Source: Alloactinosynnema sp. L-07 | Lineage (GTDB): Bacteria > Actinomycetota > Actinomycetes > Mycobacteriales > Pseudonocardiaceae | Assembly (NCBI RefSeq): GCF_900070365.1 | Contig: NZ_LN850107.1 | Coordinates: 4,650,001 to 4,714,000, forward strand | Reading direction: 5' to 3' | Length of the DNA: 64,000 bases | Shown here: one piece after another, positions 1 to 6,575 of the stretch | How positions within the stretch are numbered: position 1 is the first letter of the stretch | How the letters are laid out: each line of letters starts with the position of its first letter | Translations under genes and position numbers: made by a program | The notes under the pieces: model-generated | The model's database searches: none | What the model saw: only the letters and a program-made list of their open reading frames with translations | Told to the model about the DNA's origin: nothing

Positions 1-273
1 GTCGCCGCACAGGTCGCCGGTGGGCACGCCGTCGGCGAAGATCTCCTTGGTGATGCCCGGGTAGAACTCCTCCATGACCTGCTGGCCGCGAGCCAGCAAG
101 CCGTTGATGTGCTTGCCCTGCGGGCAGTTGCGCCGCGGTCCGGCCACACCGATCAGCTTGTCCCGGTCGATGATCTGGACCTCGTCATAGGCGTCGGCGA
201 GCACCCTGGCCGCGAACAGGCCCGCGATACTGCCGCCCAATACCACCGCGCGAGTCTTGGTAACGTCGCTCAC
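1..273 (-). CDS. FAD-dependent monooxygenase, N-terminal part (cut by window edge)
   Basis: Reading leftward from a GTG at 273, the first 91 codons start with a short polar stretch and a Rossmann FAD motif, VVLGGSIAGLFAARVL, then an acidic end of strand 2 (IIDRDKL) and PRRNCPQGKHINGLLARG. This is the N-terminus of a group A flavin monooxygenase or 2-polyprenyl-6-methoxyphenol hydroxylase-like enzyme. A GGAG sits a few bases upstream of the GTG, which supports this start. The N-terminal motif closely resembles that of the complete FAD enzyme at 50798-52081. It is divergent from the methyltransferase at 461, and both probably belong to the same tailoring cluster. The C-terminal three quarters lie outside the window, so the substrate cannot be judged. 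Confidence 0.8.
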   Translation of the reverse strand, partial: MSDVTKTRAVVLGGSIAGLFAARVLADAYDEVQIIDRDKLIGVAGPRRNCPQGKHINGLLARGQQVMEEFYPGITKEIFADGVPTGDLCGD

Positions 274-460
274 GGAATCTCCTTGACTTTCGTATCCCCA
301 ATCACAGCCGGTTCCCATCATCACGATGACACCAATACCAGGCACCTCTTTGATTGCCGAGTGGACAGACCGACATCGCGGCAATGGCGGAGATGCCCGC
401 GGGCGCGCGTGGCGAGAACCATGGAAGGCCGTCGTACCCGCGCGCTGCGAACGGAGTCCC

Positions 461-1276
461 ATGACCATCGACCCGGCCGGAATCGGCGAGCACTACGACG
501 AGCGGTCCCCGATCGAGGACGAGATCCGCGACGGGCAGCTGCACATGTGGTACTGGTACGACCGCGAGGACCCGGCACCGCTGACCGAGGCGCTGCACCG
601 GATCACCCGCAAAGTCACCGCCACACTGGGTTTGCGGGCGGACGAGCACCTGCTCGACGCGGGCTGCGGCCCCGGCGAGACAGCGATCTATGTGGCCAAG
701 GAGTTCGGGGCGAAGGTCACCGGGATCAGCGTCAGCGGCTTCGAGATCGACAAGGCCAACGAGCGCGCCGCGGCCGCGGGCGCCGAGGGCGTCGACTTCG
801 AGTACGGCGACTTCGCCGAACTGTCCTATCCGGACAACACGTTCGACGCGGTGCTCGCACTGGAGTCGCTGCAGAACGCCGTCGACCTCGGCCAGGTGCT
901 CGACGAGTTCTTCCGGGTGCTGCGGCCGGGCGGGCGGATCACGTTCTCCGACTTCAGCCGGGGCCGCGACGGCGACCCCGCGCGGCTGGCGAAGTTCATG
1001 ACCACCCTCAAGCTCGCCGAGCTGCCCAGCCTGGAGCAGTGGGTGCGGCTGACCGAGGCCGCGGGCTTCGTGGTCGAGGAGTTCACCCAGTGCGGGCCGC
1101 GGGTCTACGGGATGAAGGCGAAGTACCTTGAGGAGGCCATGCACCGCCGCGAGGGGATCGCCGCGAAGTTCGGCGACAGCGCGGTGACGGACTTCTCGCG
1201 CAAGAACATCGGCTTCTACGCACCCCGCAAAGATCAGGTCGGATACGTGATCATCTCAGCTCGCAAGCCGTACTAG
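461..1276 (+). CDS. class I SAM-dependent methyltransferase (UbiE/Rif14-like)
   Basis: The 271-residue protein has the class I methyltransferase fold. Motif I is LLDAGCGPGETAIYVA (about residues 66-81), followed by an acidic loop and an aromatic FEYGDFAELSYPDNTFDAV segment with the usual post-I and motif II order. The C-terminus ends in VGYVIISARKPY. Length and motif spacing match small-molecule C/O-methyltransferases of polyketide clusters such as the 27-O-demethylrifamycin methyltransferase (272 residues); this is a family-level comparison from memory. The reading frame is open further upstream to 326, but the ATG at 461 has GGAG just ahead and starts the conserved domain. It probably methylates the product of the flavin enzymes around it. 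Confidence 0.85.
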   Translation: MTIDPAGIGEHYDERSPIEDEIRDGQLHMWYWYDREDPAPLTEALHRITRKVTATLGLRADEHLLDAGCGPGETAIYVAKEFGAKVTGISVSGFEIDKANERAAAAGAEGVDFEYGDFAELSYPDNTFDAVLALESLQNAVDLGQVLDEFFRVLRPGGRITFSDFSRGRDGDPARLAKFMTTLKLAELPSLEQWVRLTEAAGFVVEEFTQCGPRVYGMKAKYLEEAMHRREGIAAKFGDSAVTDFSRKNIGFYAPRKDQVGYVIISARKPY

Positions 1277-1413
1277 GGACGCTAGGGTCGGATGGTCTGA
1301 TCGGCGTAGTCGAGGCCCGTGCGAAAAAATCTTCGAGGACGTTGTCGATTCCCGGGTCGACCGCTCGTCGTCAGTGTGTAGGCCAACCGAAACGGACCTG
1401 AAGGGAGCCAGTC
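1277..1413 (+). promoter_or_regulatory. ECF42-type promoter (TGTCGA-N17-CGTC) ahead of the DGPF/sigma pair
   Basis: TGTCGA is at 1343-1348 and CGTC at 1366-1369, with exactly 17 bases between them. They lie about 45 bases ahead of the YciI-like gene and its ECF42-type sigma gene. The published consensus for ECF42 promoters is TGTCGA at -35 and CGA/TC at -10, so the site fits autoregulation. The -35/-10 assignment is an inference from that known consensus. Confidence 0.7.
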
Positions 1414-1755
1414 ATGGCTCAGTACGCGATCCTGCTCTACTCCCCCGCCCCCGCCGACCCGATGGACGTCGGCGAGGACATGATGGCCCAGCACGAGGTC
1501 TTCGCCGCCGAGATCGAGAAGCGCGGCGTGGAGATCCTCAACCCGCAGGCCCTGCAGGCCAGCACCACCGCGACCGCGATCCGCGGCGGCGTGCTCACCG
1601 ACGGCCCGTTCGTGGAGTCCAAGGAGGTGCTCGCCGGGTTCTTCGTGCTGGAGGCCAAGGACCTCGACGAGGCCCTGGAGATCGGCAAGCTGGTCCCGGT
1701 CTCGGCTGGCGGCGGCGTCGAGGTGCGCCCGCTGTTCGAGCCCCCCGCGGAGTAA
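1414..1755 (+). CDS. YciI-related DGPF-domain protein (ECF42 partner)
   Basis: This 113-residue protein is a YCII/DGPF-family ferredoxin-like fold with the signature LTDGPFVESKEVLAGFFVLE (about residues 60-79) and an N-terminal MAQYAILLY strand. An AAGGGAG lies just upstream of the ATG. It precedes the sigma factor gene at 1767 by only 11 bases, so the two are co-transcribed. DGPF proteins are the standard neighbours and targets of ECF42 sigma factors in actinobacteria. Their biochemical role is unknown, and a stress-sensing or small-molecule-handling role is usually guessed. The family call is firm and the role is not. Confidence 0.9.
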   Translation: MAQYAILLYSPAPADPMDVGEDMMAQHEVFAAEIEKRGVEILNPQALQASTTATAIRGGVLTDGPFVESKEVLAGFFVLEAKDLDEALEIGKLVPVSAGGGVEVRPLFEPPAE

Positions 1756-1766
1756 CGTCGGCGCAC

Positions 1767-3008
1767 ATGACGCCGATCGACCAGGCCGTGGCGGACGCGC
1801 ACCGTCGCGAGTGGGCCTTCGTGCTCGCCGCGACGGCGCGGGTCGCCCGCGACATGGACCTCGCTGAGGAATGCGTGCAGGAGGCCTACGCCACCGCGCT
1901 GAAAGTCTGGGCCCGCGACGGTGTCCCGGACAATCCGGGCGCCTGGCTCACCACGGTCGCCAAGCGCACCGCCCTTGACGTGCTGCGCAGGCAGAACGTG
2001 TTCCGCTCGAAGCTGCCCCTGCTCGTGGAACCGGACGAGACCGATATGGACGAACTCTCCGCGGACTGCACCGGCGACGTGATCCCCGACGACCGGCTGC
2101 GGCTGATCTTCACCTGCTGCCATCCCGCCCTGGCCACCGAGGCCCAGGTCGCGCTCACCCTGCGCCTGGTGTGCGGCATCAGCACCGGCGACATCGCCAA
2201 GGCGTTCCTGGTCACCGAACCGACCATGGCCGCCCGGATCACCAGGGCGAAGAAGAAGATCTCCGCCGCCCGCATCGCCTACCGCGTCCCCGACGCCTCG
2301 GAACTGCCCGACCGACTCGACGCCGTGCTGACTGTCATTCATCTGCTGTTCACCACCGGGTACACGTCACCCTCCGGCGGCGACCTGGTCCGCGAGGACC
2401 TGATGCTGCGCGCGCTTGACCTGACCCGGATGCTGCGCGACCTGATGCCCGACGAGCGCGAGGTCTGGGGCATGCTCGCGCTGCTGCTGGTCACCGACGC
2501 CCGCAAGGCCACCCGCACCGACGCGGACGGCCGCCTGCTGCTGCTGGAGGACCAGGACCGGGCCGCCTGGGACCGCGACGAGATCGAGGAGGGCCACCGC
2601 TTGGTCCTCGACGCCCTGCGCGGCGGTCGGCCGGGCCGGTTCGCCCTGCAGGCCGCGATCGCCTCGCTGCACGCCATGGCGCCAACGTACGCCGAGACGG
2701 ACTGGCCCCAGATCCTGATTCTCTACACCGAACTGCTCAAGGCGTGGCCGTCGCCGGTGGTCGCCCTCAACCGGGCCATCGCGGTCGCGATGGTGCGCGG
2801 CCCCGGTGACGGGCTGGCCGAGCTGGAGTCCCTGGAGGCCGACGGCAGGCTCGCGGGCTACCGCTACCTGCCCGCGGCCAAGGCCGACCTGCTGCGTCGG
2901 ACGGACCGCCTGACCGAGGCGGCGGCGGCGTACCGGGCCGCGCTCGAACTCTGCGAGAACGAGGCCGAGCGGGCTTTCCTCGAAGCCAGGTTGCAGGAGG
3001 TCAGCTAG
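1767..3008 (+). CDS. ECF42-family RNA polymerase sigma factor with TPR-like C-terminal extension
   Basis: The protein has 413 residues, more than twice the size of a plain ECF sigma. Residues about 15-85 form sigma region 2 (DLAEECVQEAYATALKVW, GAWLTTVAKRTALDVLRR). Region 4 follows at about 110-170 (LTLRLVCGISTGDIAKAFLV, TMAARITRAKKKI). The remainder, about 180-413, is an all-helical SnoaL-free extension of the DUF6596/TPR type (YTELLKAWPSPVVALNRAIA, AAYRAALELCENEAERAFL). This architecture, together with a DGPF protein gene immediately upstream, defines ECF42. No anti-sigma gene is adjacent, and the extension is thought to control activity. The ATG at 1767 gives a start right after the upstream gene. 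Confidence 0.92.
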   Translation: MTPIDQAVADAHRREWAFVLAATARVARDMDLAEECVQEAYATALKVWARDGVPDNPGAWLTTVAKRTALDVLRRQNVFRSKLPLLVEPDETDMDELSADCTGDVIPDDRLRLIFTCCHPALATEAQVALTLRLVCGISTGDIAKAFLVTEPTMAARITRAKKKISAARIAYRVPDASELPDRLDAVLTVIHLLFTTGYTSPSGGDLVREDLMLRALDLTRMLRDLMPDEREVWGMLALLLVTDARKATRTDADGRLLLLEDQDRAAWDRDEIEEGHRLVLDALRGGRPGRFALQAAIASLHAMAPTYAETDWPQILILYTELLKAWPSPVVALNRAIAVAMVRGPGDGLAELESLEADGRLAGYRYLPAAKADLLRRTDRLTEAAAAYRAALELCENEAERAFLEARLQEVS

Positions 3009-3116
3009 CGCTGCGTGCGCGGAAGACAAGCAGTGCGGAAGATGCGTCGGCGCGGCCGCCGCTGCCAGGCTAACGACACGGTTCCTGTCCGACGACAGCA
3101 AAGGACCAGCGCCGCG

Positions 3117-4352
3117 ATGTCTGTCACCGCGATCGTCCCCGCCACCGGCCCGCTGCCGCCCGAGCCCGGGCTGACCCCGGCGGAGGTGATCGCACGGGCG
3201 CGCGCGCTGCTGCCGCTGCTGGTCGAGCAGCGTGCGGCCGTCGAGCAGCGGACGTACTACTCCGCCGAGGTCCATTCCGCGTTCCAGGACGCCGGTTTCT
3301 ACCGGTTACTCGTGCCCGCGCGCTACGGCGGGTACGAGATCGGCCTGGAGACGTTCATGCAGGTCGTGTCCACGCTCGCCCGTGCGTGCCCGTCCACGGC
3401 GTGGATGTTCTGCCTGGGCGCGGTGCACGCGGTCCCGGCGGCCACCCTGTTCGACGAACGCGCCCAGGACGAACTGTTCGCCGACGGCGACTTCATCGCA
3501 CCCGCCACCGTCATCCCCAGCGGCACCGCCCGCCGCGTCGACGGCGGCTGGCTGCTCGACGGCACCTGGGCCTACTGCTCCGGCGCCCCGTACGCCACGC
3601 ACTTCATGGGCCACGTGGTCGTCGCCCCCGACGGCGGCGAACCCCGCCCGATCATGTTCGTCATCCCCCGCGCCCAGTGGCGCAGGCTCGACGACTGGGG
3701 CGACCAGATGGGCCTGCGCGGCAGCGGGTCGCACAGCATCAAGGTCGAGGACAAGTTCGTCCCGGACCACTACTTCCTCGACACGCACATGAGCATGTAC
3801 ACCGTCAGCGCCGACACCCCGGGCGTCCGCCTGCACGCGAACCCGCTCTACGGCGGCGGCCCGATGAGCTTCATGCAGTTCGAGGCCGCGGCCCTGGCGG
3901 TCGGCATGGCAACGGGCGCCCTGGACAGCTACGCCGACTTGATGCGAACCCGGATGACGTCGTTCCCACCCATCGCCCTCCGCGCCGAAGACCCGGACTT
4001 CCAAATCTGGTACGGCGAAGCCGCGGGCCGCATCGCCGCGGCCGAGGGCGCGCTGCTGAGCGGGATGCGCCAGTGGACGACGCTGGCCGAGACCGGTCCT
4101 GAGTCCTTCACCCGCGAGGAAGAGTGGCGGATCGCGACCATCTGCCGGGAGACCGTCCGGCTGTCGTGGGAGGCCGTCCACCGGTTCCTGTTCCCGACCG
4201 CGGGCTCCAGCGCCGTTCGCGCGGGGCATCACATCGAGCGGGTCTGGCGGGACATGTCGATGATGCAGAGCCACGCGGGCATCTCGATCGTGTTGACCAC
4301 CATGGCCAATCGGGAGCTGGCCAAGGCCCATTTCGGCATCGCCGACCACTGA
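3117..4352 (+). CDS. acyl-CoA dehydrogenase-fold flavin hydroxylase (HsaA/group D type)
   Basis: The 411-residue protein has the acyl-CoA dehydrogenase fold, with LLPLLVEQRAAVEQRTYYS and the typical GFYRLLVPARYGGYE near the N-terminus. The middle part has SGTARRVDGGWLLDGTWAYCSGA and the C-terminal four-helix part ends in HIERVWRDMSMMQSHAG. Those features match two-component FMN/FAD hydroxylases such as HsaA rather than true dehydrogenases, because the usual catalytic glutamate context is absent. Such enzymes hydroxylate aromatic rings using reduced flavin from a separate reductase, and none is seen in the window. A paralogue lies at 6576-7751. Part of this gene's 3' region is duplicated at 5407-5480. 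The ATG at 3117 follows AAAGGA at some distance. Confidence 0.85.
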   Translation: MSVTAIVPATGPLPPEPGLTPAEVIARARALLPLLVEQRAAVEQRTYYSAEVHSAFQDAGFYRLLVPARYGGYEIGLETFMQVVSTLARACPSTAWMFCLGAVHAVPAATLFDERAQDELFADGDFIAPATVIPSGTARRVDGGWLLDGTWAYCSGAPYATHFMGHVVVAPDGGEPRPIMFVIPRAQWRRLDDWGDQMGLRGSGSHSIKVEDKFVPDHYFLDTHMSMYTVSADTPGVRLHANPLYGGGPMSFMQFEAAALAVGMATGALDSYADLMRTRMTSFPPIALRAEDPDFQIWYGEAAGRIAAAEGALLSGMRQWTTLAETGPESFTREEEWRIATICRETVRLSWEAVHRFLFPTAGSSAVRAGHHIERVWRDMSMMQSHAGISIVLTTMANRELAKAHFGIADH

Positions 4353-4418
4353 CCTTTCGCCGCCAGGGCGGGTCACCCCCGCCGCCCGCGGACCCCATTC
4401 AGGGGACGCGCGGGCACT

Positions 4419-4457
4419 GGGACCCGGCGGCCCTCCATCCGAGGGCTACCGGGTCCC
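4419..4457 (+). terminator. rho-independent-like terminator after the hydroxylase
   Basis: The 9-bp arms GGGACCCGG (4419-4427) and CCGGGTCCC (4449-4457) are extended inward by GGCCCTC/GAGGGC, giving a long GC stem followed by TTCTT. It sits 66 bases past the hydroxylase stop and just before the promoter of the next gene. Confidence 0.7.
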
Positions 4458-4480
4458 TTCTTGCGTTGACAGTGGTCGCG

Positions 4481-4500
4481 TGATAGCGGATCCGCTATCA
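4481..4500. promoter_or_regulatory. perfect 20-bp palindromic operator of the XRE-MNT gene
   Basis: TGATAGCGGATCCGCTATCA is a perfect palindrome. It lies between a TTGACA (4466-4471) and the ATG at 4509, so it overlaps the expected -10/start region. The downstream gene encodes a HTH protein, so this is most simply its autorepression site. Confidence 0.7.
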
Positions 4501-4508
4501 TTGAGGTC

Positions 4509-5039
4509 ATGTCGGCAACCGCACCTGAGGATCGGGCCACGGCCGCTCGACTCGTCGCGACAGCCCGTGGCAAGCGCGGACTGTCCCAGCGCGAACTCGC
4601 GGCCGCGGCGGGCGTTCCCCAGTCGACCGTGTCGAAGATCGAGTCCGGACAACGTCAGCCGTCGGTCGCCATGCTCGAACGGCTGATCGCGGCCGCGGGC
4701 TTCCAGGTCGCGACCCAGCTCGTGAACACCGTTCGACCGTCTGTGCTACTGGAACAGCACAGCTCGGACGTCGCCCGAGTGTTCGCGCGCTACCCAGTCT
4801 CCGCCGCCTGGGTCTTCGGCTCCGTCGCCCGTGGGGACGACGGGCCCGATTCCGACCTCGACCTACTGGTCGAACTCACCCCCGGCGCGTCCTTCGCCGA
4901 CATCATCGGACTCGACGACGAGCTGTCCGAACTGTTGAGCTGCCCCGTCGACGTCGTGATCACTACAGAACTCGACTCCAACGACCTGTTCCGCCGAGGC
5001 GTCAACCGCCACCGCCGCCAACTCATCGTCGCCGCGTGA
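4509..5039 (+). CDS. XRE helix-turn-helix fused to MNT nucleotidyltransferase (antitoxin-like)
   Basis: The 176-residue protein joins two domains. Residues about 10-65 are an XRE HTH (LSQRELAAAAGVPQSTVSKI). Residues about 85-170 are a minimal nucleotidyltransferase (MNT) domain with the catalytic pattern GSVARGDDGPDSDLDLLV, in which the two aspartates are intact. MNT proteins are usually the antitoxin half of HEPN-MNT systems and AMPylate the HEPN toxin. Here the DNA-binding domain would also give autoregulation through the palindrome at 4481-4500. No intact HEPN gene follows; only a 37-codon frame does. The gene therefore looks like a solitary or orphaned antitoxin in a patch of decayed mobile DNA. 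Confidence 0.88.
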   Translation: MSATAPEDRATAARLVATARGKRGLSQRELAAAAGVPQSTVSKIESGQRQPSVAMLERLIAAAGFQVATQLVNTVRPSVLLEQHSSDVARVFARYPVSAAWVFGSVARGDDGPDSDLDLLVELTPGASFADIIGLDDELSELLSCPVDVVITTELDSNDLFRRGVNRHRRQLIVAA

Positions 5040-5040
5040 C

Positions 5041-5154
5041 ATGAACGAACGCACAGCCGAGCAACTGCTCTACCTCGACGCAACCTTCCGACAAGTTCTC
5101 CTCGAGGAGATCGACTCCGCCCGCTCATCGCTTGAACCCGGCGACAGGAACTGA
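5041..5154 (+). CDS. 37-residue small ORF after the XRE-MNT gene
   Basis: An ATG one base past the XRE-MNT stop opens a 37-codon frame beginning MNERTAEQLLYLDATFR. It is rich in acidic and leucine residues, as a helix would be, and ends before the hairpin element at 5201. It sits where the HEPN toxin would be expected. It could be a truncated partner, a short cognate protein or chance. The sequence is too short to assign a family. Confidence 0.4.
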   Translation: MNERTAEQLLYLDATFRQVLLEEIDSARSSLEPGDRN

Positions 5155-5200
5155 CTGAACGACGCCTGCTCGGGATGGCGCCTGCGGTGTCGGTGGGTAC

Positions 5201-5335
5201 CTGTTTGGGTGGTTCGCCTTGATTCGGGGACCCCGAAAATGGGCCTGTGCGGGTCAAAAGGCGAGGTCAAGAAGACTCACCCGCACCGCGAGTTTAGGCC
5301 CATTTACCCCGAATCAAGGCGAACCACCCAAACAG
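5201..5335. repeat. 135-bp hairpin element with perfect 29-bp inverted terminal repeats
   Basis: Bases 5201-5229 and 5307-5335 are perfect inverted copies over 29 bp, from CTGTTTGGGTGGTTCGCC to CAAACAG on the far side. The stem continues inward with AAATGGGCCT/AGGCCCATTT and GTGCGGGT/ACCCGCAC, interrupted by a one-sided bulge, so nearly the whole element can fold on itself. No coding potential is seen. Its size and symmetry suggest a MITE- or REP-like element; a bare terminator rarely has this length. Confidence 0.75.
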
Positions 5336-5406
5336 GCCGTTTCGTTTGGCCCCCTTGCGTTTCGGGCTGATCGAGGCCCATCTCCGGTCGTGGCCTTCGC
5401 GATGAC

Positions 5407-5480
5407 GAGTGGCGGATCGCGACCATCTGCCGGGAGACCGTCCGGCTGTCGTGGCATCGATGATGCAAAGCCACTCGGGT
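5407..5480 (+). pseudogene. duplicated fragment of the 3117-4352 hydroxylase gene
   Basis: Bases 5407-5454 are identical to 4122-4169 (48 of 48) inside the hydroxylase gene. The next stretch, about 5457-5480, matches 4257-4280 with a few changes. The copy therefore lacks roughly 87 bases present in the parent and carries no start or stop of its own. It is a scar of a local duplication followed by deletion. Confidence 0.8.
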
Positions 5481-5549
5481 CTGATCCGAGCCCCTCGATC
5501 CGGCCCGGTCCTGATCAGCGCGTAAGCCCGTCTCACCGAGTCGGCAGTA

Positions 5550-5570
5550 GGCGATGATGGCGATAATATT
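5550..5570 (+). promoter_or_regulatory. tandem 9-bp repeat and -10-like site ahead of the Phd gene
   Basis: GGCGATGAT (5550-5558) is directly followed by GGCGATAAT (5559-5567), and TAATAT lies at 5564-5569, a few bases before the ATG at 5577. Direct repeats overlapping the promoter are typical of autoregulated antitoxin genes. This is a pattern-based call. Confidence 0.4.
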
Positions 5571-5576
5571 GAGCCC

Positions 5577-5870
5577 ATGACGCCACATGGAGCGCCCAAG
5601 GCTCCGGAGAACCCGAACGAGGTCGGTGTCCACGCACTGCGAGACGGGCTGAGCAAGTACCTCGCCGTGGTCAAGTCCGGCGGCACCGTGACGGTGACTG
5701 AGCACGGCCACGCCATCGCCCGCCTCGTCCCGGTGAACGGACCGAGTGTCCTGGAACGGCTCATCGCGGAGGGAACCGTCCACATGGCAGCGCGCCCGAA
5801 ACGGTCACGGCCCACCCCCGTACAGGCCGACGGTACCGTCAGCGATCTGGTGGCGGACCAGCGCAGGTGA
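5577..5870 (+). CDS. Phd/YefM-family antitoxin
   Basis: The 97-residue protein has the Phd/YefM DNA-binding N-terminus, EVGVHALRDGLSKYLAVVKS followed by GGTVTVTEHGHAIARLVPV. The C-terminal part is loose and charged and would be the toxin-binding tail. Its stop overlaps the GTG of a PIN-domain frame by four bases (GTGA), the usual arrangement of a type II VapBC-like pair. The toxin gene is broken, so this antitoxin has probably lost its partner in the cell. It acts in the cytoplasm as an autorepressor. Confidence 0.88.
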   Translation: MTPHGAPKAPENPNEVGVHALRDGLSKYLAVVKSGGTVTVTEHGHAIARLVPVNGPSVLERLIAEGTVHMAARPKRSRPTPVQADGTVSDLVADQRR

Positions 5871-6065
5871 ATGTCTATTTCGACACCTCGGCGTTCGTCC
5901 CACTGCTCATCGCCGAACCGAGCACCACACGGTGCACGGACTTTGGGAGCAGGCCCGGGCCGTCATCGCGTCGCGCCGACTCTTGTGTTCGCGAGCGGGG
6001 ACCGCAAGCTGATCCAGGCGTGCACATCGCTTGGTATCAACACCGCCGACGTCAATCGGACCTGA
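5867..6065 (+). pseudogene. VapC-like PIN-domain toxin, frameshifted and internally deleted
   Basis: The frame opens with MNVYFDTSAFVPLLIAEPST, the first PIN strand with its catalytic aspartate. It then continues in a second frame (VHGLWEQARAVIASRRLLCS) and ends in a third (LVFASGDRKLIQACTSLGIN, the last PIN strand and helix, stopping at 6065). An intact PIN toxin is about 130 residues, so about half is missing. The three pieces show at least two frameshifts and one deletion. The overlap with the Phd gene shows what it was; it cannot make an active nuclease. Confidence 0.85.
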
Positions 6066-6072
6066 CACCGCG

Positions 6073-6102
6073 GTGCCCCAGCCCGAACTCAGGCTGGGGC
6101 AC
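6073..6102. terminator. bidirectional terminator hairpin
   Basis: The perfect 11-bp arms GTGCCCCAGCC (6073-6083) and GGCTGGGGCAC (6092-6102) enclose an 8-base loop. It lies between the VapC remnant and the leftward SgcJ-like gene and would serve both. Confidence 0.75.
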
Positions 6103-6113
6103 GCGAACCGCGC

Positions 6114-6548
6114 TTACGCGGCGCTCTTCTCCGTCTTCACGCCCTCCACCGCGTCCCGCGGGCTGTTCTGGTACGCCGCGAGCTTCCACTCGCCGTCGAC
6201 CTTGACGACCACCCAGGCCGCGCGGATGGCGGCCGAGTCGGCGACCTCCGACTCGCCCGCGTCCAGGACGCCGCCCTGGGAGAGCAGGATCGCGGCGTCG
6301 CGGCCGAGGGGGCGCATGTCGACGGGCTTGCCCGTGACCTGGGTTCCTTTGTAGACACCCGCGAACGCCTTCTCCATGTACGCCTGGATCTCCGTCTTGC
6401 CCTTCTTGAACAGGCCAGGCAGCACCATGGTGCCGTCCTCGGTGAACACGCCCGCGAAGGTCTCGGCGTCGGCGTAGGCCCACGACGAGATGACCTTCTG
6501 GGTCAGCGTCGCGATGGCGACCTTGTCGCCGTCGGTCAGTTCAGTCAT
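6114..6548 (-). CDS. SgcJ/EcaC-family NTF2-like (SnoaL-type) protein
   Basis: This 144-residue protein has the NTF2-like cone fold as found in SgcJ/EcaC proteins. The segments are KVISSWAYADAETFAGVFTEDGTMVLPG (about 18-45), a helix KTEIQAYMEKAFAGV and the paired strands RAAWVVVKVDGEWKLAAYQN near the C-terminus. Such proteins are common in polyketide and enediyne clusters as cyclases, hydroxylase partners or binding proteins. It lies 27 bases downstream of the HsaA-like gene on the same strand, so the two form an operon. A specific activity cannot be read from the sequence. Confidence 0.85.
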   Translation of the reverse strand: MTELTDGDKVAIATLTQKVISSWAYADAETFAGVFTEDGTMVLPGLFKKGKTEIQAYMEKAFAGVYKGTQVTGKPVDMRPLGRDAAILLSQGGVLDAGESEVADSAAIRAAWVVVKVDGEWKLAAYQNSPRDAVEGVKTEKSAA

Positions 6549-6575
6549 GCCACTTCCCTTTCCAGGTCCCGAGAA

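Noticed and set aside
109..1131. Long arginine/glycine-rich frames on both strands over real genes
   Set aside because: They are shadows caused by high G+C; motifs, RBS and coupling all fit the chosen frames.
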